From NCBI RefSeq assembly GCF_014199295.1, contig NZ_JACIJH010000005.1:152823-216822 (forward strand): a stretch of DNA of 64,000 nucleotides, given 5' to 3'. The first letter of the stretch is position 1; every line of letters starts with the position of its first letter. Below, piece after piece: positions 61,013-64,000 of the stretch. Made by a program: the position numbers and the translations under genes. Under the pieces are notes generated by a model, which had not been told where the DNA came from, searched no databases, and saw only the letters and a list, made by a program, of their open reading frames with translations. The stretch is from Sphingopyxis panaciterrulae (GTDB taxonomy: Bacteria; Pseudomonadota; Alphaproteobacteria; Sphingomonadales; Sphingomonadaceae).

Positions 61013-62527
61013 ATGCATCCGCGCTTTTTCGCGCAGCAGGCGCCGGCCCATCCCGCGATCGTGATGGCGGCGACCGGCGAGACGGTCAGCTACGCGGGGC
61101 TGGAAGCGGCTGCGAACCGTGGGGCGCAGCTCTTTCGCGCCCTGGGCATCGGCGTCGGCGAGACGGTGGCGGTCTGGCTCGGCAATTGCCGCGAATATTT
61201 CGAAATCTACTGGGCGGCGCAGCGCGCGGGGCTTTATCTCTGCCCGATATCGAGCCATCTCACCGCCGAAGAGGCCGCCTATATATTGAACGACAGCGGC
61301 TCGCGGCTGCTCGTGACGCATAAGGACGTTCCCGGCGCGGCGTCGCTGGGCGCGGCGCTGATTCCCGGTGTCGCGCATCGCTATGATCTCGAATCCTGGG
61401 CGGCGGCGCTGGCCGGGCAGCCCGCCCGGCCGATCGGCGACGAAACGGCCGGCTATCATCTGGTCTATTCGTCGGGCACGACCGGCCGGCCGAAGGGAAT
61501 CCGGCTGCCGCTCAGCGGCGAACCCGCCGATGCGCCGCACATGCTCGGCGAACGGATCGCGGCGCGCTACGGGGTCGGCACCGACAGCGTCATCCTGTCG
61601 CCCGCGCCGCTCTATCACACCGCGCCGCTCGCTTATGGCATGGCCGCGCACCGCAACGGCGCGACGCTCGTCATCATGGACCGGTTCGACCCCGAAGCGA
61701 CGCTGCGGCTGATCGAGGCGCACCGCGTGACCTTCATGCAGATGGTGCCGACGATGTTCGTCCGCCTGCTCGCGCTGCCCGACGCGGTGCGCAAGGGTCA
61801 TGACCTGTCCTCGCTGCAAAAGATCGTCCACGCCGCCGCGCCTTGTCCGGTCGAGATCAAGCACCGGATGATCGAGTGGCTGGGGCCGATCATCTATGAA
61901 TATTATGGCGGGTCCGAAGGCAATGGCTCGACCTTCATCACTCCGCAGGAGTGGCTCGAACGGCCGGGATCGGTCGGGCGCGCCGATTGGGGCACGCTTC
62001 ATATCTGCGACGAGGAGGGGGGCGAGGTGCCGCCGGGCGTCGACGGCCTCGTCTATTTCGAGGGCGGATGGGATTTCCAATATCTCAACGACCCCGAAAA
62101 GACACGCGATGCGCGTCATCCGCACCATCCGCAATGGAGCACGCTCGGCGATATCGGGCATGTCGATGCCGACGGCTATCTGTATCTGACCGATCGAAAA
62201 AGCTTCATGATTATCTCGGGCGGCGTGAATATCTATCCGCAGGAGGTCGAAAATCTGCTCATCACCCATCCGCGCGTCGCCGACGCCGCGGTCATCGGCG
62301 TCCCCAACGCCGAATTCGGCGAAGAGGTGAAAGCCGTGGTCCAGCCGCTCGACCCCGCCGACGCCACGCCCGATTTCGCCGCCGAGCTGATCCGCTTCTG
62401 CAAGCGCCGGCTGAGCGCCGTCAAATGCCCGCGATCGGTCGATTTCGACCCCGCGCTGCCGCGCCTCGACACGGGGAAGCTCTACAAAAGAGTGATTCGC
62501 GATCGCTACTGGCCGCGCGCCTCTTGA
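61013..62527 (+). CDS. Acyl-CoA synthetase (AMP-forming)
   Basis: A 504-residue ANL ligase: LVYSSGTTGRPKGIRLPL, YYGGSEGNGSTF, LGDIGHVDADGYLYLTDRKS, GGVNIYPQEVEN and final RLDTGKLYKRVI with the catalytic Lys. It resembles FadD-type ligases of steroid and bile-acid side-chain activation in form (SEGNG in place of TExxG), but the substrate is unproven. It has its own promoter region with motif A and is divergent from the 55.8-60.9 kb operon. It is the last catabolic gene before the toxin-antitoxin pair. Confidence 0.9.
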   Translation: MHPRFFAQQAPAHPAIVMAATGETVSYAGLEAAANRGAQLFRALGIGVGETVAVWLGNCREYFEIYWAAQRAGLYLCPISSHLTAEEAAYILNDSGSRLLVTHKDVPGAASLGAALIPGVAHRYDLESWAAALAGQPARPIGDETAGYHLVYSSGTTGRPKGIRLPLSGEPADAPHMLGERIAARYGVGTDSVILSPAPLYHTAPLAYGMAAHRNGATLVIMDRFDPEATLRLIEAHRVTFMQMVPTMFVRLLALPDAVRKGHDLSSLQKIVHAAAPCPVEIKHRMIEWLGPIIYEYYGGSEGNGSTFITPQEWLERPGSVGRADWGTLHICDEEGGEVPPGVDGLVYFEGGWDFQYLNDPEKTRDARHPHHPQWSTLGDIGHVDADGYLYLTDRKSFMIISGGVNIYPQEVENLLITHPRVADAAVIGVPNAEFGEEVKAVVQPLDPADATPDFAAELIRFCKRRLSAVKCPRSVDFDPALPRLDTGKLYKRVIRDRYWPRAS

Positions 62528-62531
62528 AATC

Positions 62532-62559
62532 GCATCATATGATGCTTATGATCGCATCA
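62532..62559. promoter_or_regulatory. Antitoxin operator GCATCATATGATGC plus extra half-site
   Basis: A perfect 14-bp palindrome (62532-62545) with a further CGCATCA half-site at 62553-62559, immediately before the Xre-type antitoxin gene. The array suits autoregulation by a dimeric helix-turn-helix antitoxin. Confidence 0.6.
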
Positions 62560-62570
62560 GGAGGTGCGAT

Positions 62571-63008
62571 ATGGCAAGCGCGCTTTGGTTTGATACCCCG
62601 CCGGCGGCACCGGGTGGGTTGCAGACATTTTCGGCCGAGCCCGACCGGCGGCGGCTGACCGGGGCTGCGGTGAAGGCCGTGCTGCGCCTCGTCGACGCCT
62701 GGGGCGGCAGCAATGCAGAGGGCGCGGCGCTGCTCGGCGTGTCGGAAAGCACCTGGGACCGGATGAAGGCCGGCCGCTGGGACGGCGTGCTGAGCCAGGA
62801 TCAGTTGACCCGGGCCTCCGCGCTGATCGGCGTGTTCAAGGGGCTTCACCTGCTCTTCGCCGACGCCATGGCCGATCGCTGGCCCATGCTGGAGAATCGC
62901 GGGCCGGTCTTCGACCGCAAGACGCCGGTGCAGGCGATGATCGAAGGCGGCATCCCGCGGATGCTCGAGACCCGGCAATATGTAGACGCCTTGCGTGGCG
63001 GTCTCTGA
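62571..63008 (+). CDS. Xre/MbcA/ParS-type antitoxin
   Basis: A 145-residue protein of the Xre-like antitoxin family: helix-turn-helix region AALLGVSESTWDRMKAGRW at about 53-71, then the C-terminal (DUF2384-type) toxin-binding region IGVFKGLHLLFADAMADRWPMLENRGPVFDRKTPVQAMIEGG. AGGAGG at 62559-62564 gives a strong ribosome site. It precedes a RES-domain toxin, the usual partner of these antitoxins. Such pairs stabilise genomic islands. Confidence 0.85.
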   Translation: MASALWFDTPPAAPGGLQTFSAEPDRRRLTGAAVKAVLRLVDAWGGSNAEGAALLGVSESTWDRMKAGRWDGVLSQDQLTRASALIGVFKGLHLLFADAMADRWPMLENRGPVFDRKTPVQAMIEGGIPRMLETRQYVDALRGGL

Positions 63009-63018
63009 CGAGGGGGCG

Positions 63019-63711
63019 ATGAACGGGCTGGCGCTGGTCCGGGTCGCCTTTCCCCGGACCATCCGGCTCGTCACCAGCGCGCGGCTGCGTGCGGCGGTGA
63101 TGCGCCCGCTCGCCGACGATGACAACGAACTCGCCTTGCTTGCCGAGATCGAGGGGGCGACCAGCAGCCGACTGATCGCCGAAGAGCGCGGGAAGGCCGG
63201 GCTGTCCGCCGCGGAGCTGGTCCACGGCGTTCCCCATGCCCGGTTCATCAATGCGAGTTTCGCCTATGCCAAGCCGCGCGAACCGATGCGCTTCAGCCCC
63301 GCCGACCGGGGCGCCTGGTATGCCGCGCTGGCCGCGGAGACGTGCCTCGCCGAGGTTGGCTTCCATTTGACGCGGGCGCTGGCCGACGCCGGCGATTTCC
63401 ATGCGGTCGTCGAGTATGGCGAGATGCTCGCGAGCATGGCGGGGCTGTTCGTCGACCTGCGGCAGGCGCCGGCGCACGCCAGCCTCGATCCCGATCCGGC
63501 CGTCGGCTATCCTGCGGGCAACGCGGTCGCCGCGGCGGCGCGGGCTGCGGGGCACAATGGCATCATCTATCCCTCGGTCCGTCATGCCGGGGGCACCTGC
63601 ATCGCCGCGCTGTGGCCCAATGTCGTGCAGTCGGTCGTGCCGGGCGCCATGTATCGGCTCACCTGGTCGGGAACGCCCGCCTATTCGGTCGAAGCGCTCG
63701 ATCAATCCTAG
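63019..63711 (+). CDS. RES-domain toxin
   Basis: A 230-residue RES protein. The family's Arg, Glu and Ser residues appear in MRFSPADRGAWYAA, AAETCLAEVGFH and IIYPSVRHAGG. RES toxins (MbcT, Res) destroy NAD in the cell, causing growth arrest. The ATG at 63019 is preferred because GAGGGG precedes it; GTG at 62995, overlapping the antitoxin by 14 nt, is also possible. Its TAG stop is embedded in CTAG at the start of a MITE-like repeat. Confidence 0.82.
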   Translation: MNGLALVRVAFPRTIRLVTSARLRAAVMRPLADDDNELALLAEIEGATSSRLIAEERGKAGLSAAELVHGVPHARFINASFAYAKPREPMRFSPADRGAWYAALAAETCLAEVGFHLTRALADAGDFHAVVEYGEMLASMAGLFVDLRQAPAHASLDPDPAVGYPAGNAVAAAARAAGHNGIIYPSVRHAGGTCIAALWPNVVQSVVPGAMYRLTWSGTPAYSVEALDQS

Positions 63712-63905
63712 GGTCAGGACCCATTAATTCCGCGCTCGAGGTTTGAAGCCATGGGCAAAATCGGTCAAATCGCGAAGCGACGCCGAAATGGCTTCGATCT
63801 CGGGCCCGTGCAGCCTTGCGGGTAGCGATGCTACCCGCTGCACCCGCCCGAACCCGATATCTTCGCCGTTTCGACGCCTCGAAGTGGAATTAATGGGTCC
63901 TGACC
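63712..63905. mobile_element. MITE-like element with perfect terminal inverted repeats
   Basis: A 194-bp non-coding element. Its ends are perfect inverted repeats: 63712-63732 pairs with 63885-63905 over at least 20 bp, starting GGGTCAGGACCCATTA. CTAG stands on both sides (63708-63711, 63906-63909). Inside is a nested hairpin, GTGCAG ... GCGGGTAGC-GAT-GCTACCCGC ... CTGCAC. It lies between the RES toxin and an IS transposase. Confidence 0.75.
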
Positions 63906-63922
63906 CTAGGCGACGTTTACAT

Positions 63923-64000
63923 TCACGCGGCACATTTGATGGCTGCGACGAGATTGAGGAAGCCAGCGTAGTTTCTGGCGAGCTTGTCGTACCGGGTTGC
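63923..64000 (-). pseudogene. Transposase 3' end (IS5-family-like), cut by window edge
   Basis: The last 25 codons of a minus-strand frame read ATRYDKLARNYAGFLNLVAA and end IKCAA. RYDKLARN is the hallmark near the C-terminus of IS5-family (IS427/IS1031 group) DDE transposases. Only the end is visible, so whether the gene is intact cannot be told. The element's terminal repeat should start near 63910, directly beside the MITE-like repeat. Confidence 0.75.

Noticed and set aside
63712..63905. Rho-independent terminator of the toxin gene
   Set aside because: Arms are 170 bp apart, identical to transposon-like terminal repeats, and no U-run follows.
1..64000. Estrogen or testosterone ring-degradation cluster as known from sphingomonads
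   Set aside because: No extradiol dioxygenase, Rieske oxygenase, 3-ketosteroid dehydrogenase or indolepyruvate oxidoreductase-like gene is present; only side-chain type functions are.

Overview
This is 64 kb of GC-rich DNA that I read as an alphaproteobacterium, most likely a sphingomonad (Sphingopyxis, Novosphingobium or Sphingobium type). The reasons are high GC with strong third-position bias, a TonB receptor next to a major-facilitator gene, GC-rich intergenic palindromic repeats typical of that group, and the kinds of catabolic paralogues present. No rRNA, tRNA, CRISPR array or phage gene was seen. The right edge enters an IS5-family-like transposase.

Nearly all of the window is one catabolic island for CoA-activated hydrophobic substrates. 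It holds 13 short-chain dehydrogenase/reductase (SDR) genes, one of them degenerate; four acyl-CoA dehydrogenases, one cut by the left edge; four acyl-CoA synthetases; three family III CoA-transferases; two cytochromes P450; two aldehyde dehydrogenases; and two crotonases. It also holds three amidohydrolases, two kinase-like phosphotransferases and three pairs of a DUF35 zinc-ribbon/OB protein with a thiolase-like protein. Those pairs resemble the Ltp2-DUF35 aldolase complexes of steroid side-chain degradation. No ring-cleavage dioxygenase, Rieske oxygenase or ketosteroid dehydrogenase is present. The island therefore looks like a side-chain or alicyclic beta-oxidation supercluster, substrate unknown (steroid, terpenoid or branched lipid).

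Layout. 1-3.7 kb (+): acyl-CoA dehydrogenase end, WS/DGAT acyltransferase, lipocalin-like protein, nitronate monooxygenase-like protein. 3.7-9.6 kb (-): quinone reductase, SDR, an ACAD11-like dehydrogenase plus kinase pair, MarR regulator, SnoaL-like and SMP-30-like proteins. 9.7-14.3 kb (+): three SDRs, GntR regulator, acyl-CoA synthetase. 14.3-18.2 kb (-): SDR, aldehyde dehydrogenase, glyoxalase-like protein, P450, with a divergent TetR. 18.9-22.7 kb (-): two-subunit acyl-CoA dehydrogenase, DECR-type reductase, crotonase. 22.7-29.2 kb (+): a tightly overlapping operon of five SDRs, a synthetase and a DUF2889 protein. 29.3-33.1 kb: TonB receptor, terminator, MFS transporter. 33.1-43.2 kb: amidohydrolase, GntR, hydrolase-flavin reductase fusion, then thiolase-like/DUF35/tandem CoA-transferase/kinase/SDR and a TetR. 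43.3-47.4 kb (+): SDR, repeats, exporter, DUF35/thiolase-like pair. 47.5-53.9 kb (-): Gfo/Idh, CoA-transferase, aldehyde dehydrogenase, P450, amidohydrolase. 54.0-55.7 kb (+): third DUF35/thiolase-like pair. 55.8-60.9 kb (-): amidohydrolase, permuted CoA-transferase, crotonase, synthetase, small protein. 61-64 kb: synthetase, Xre-RES toxin-antitoxin pair, MITE-like repeat, transposase end.

Two operator-like motifs recur ahead of operons and suggest the island is co-regulated. Motif A has the core AGTTATATAACT (seven places). Motif B is TTGACG-N3-(C/T)GTCAA (three good sites and one weaker). Three of the intergenic palindromic elements are flanked by CTAG copies that supply the stop codons of adjacent genes, which suggests insertion into shared stop codons.
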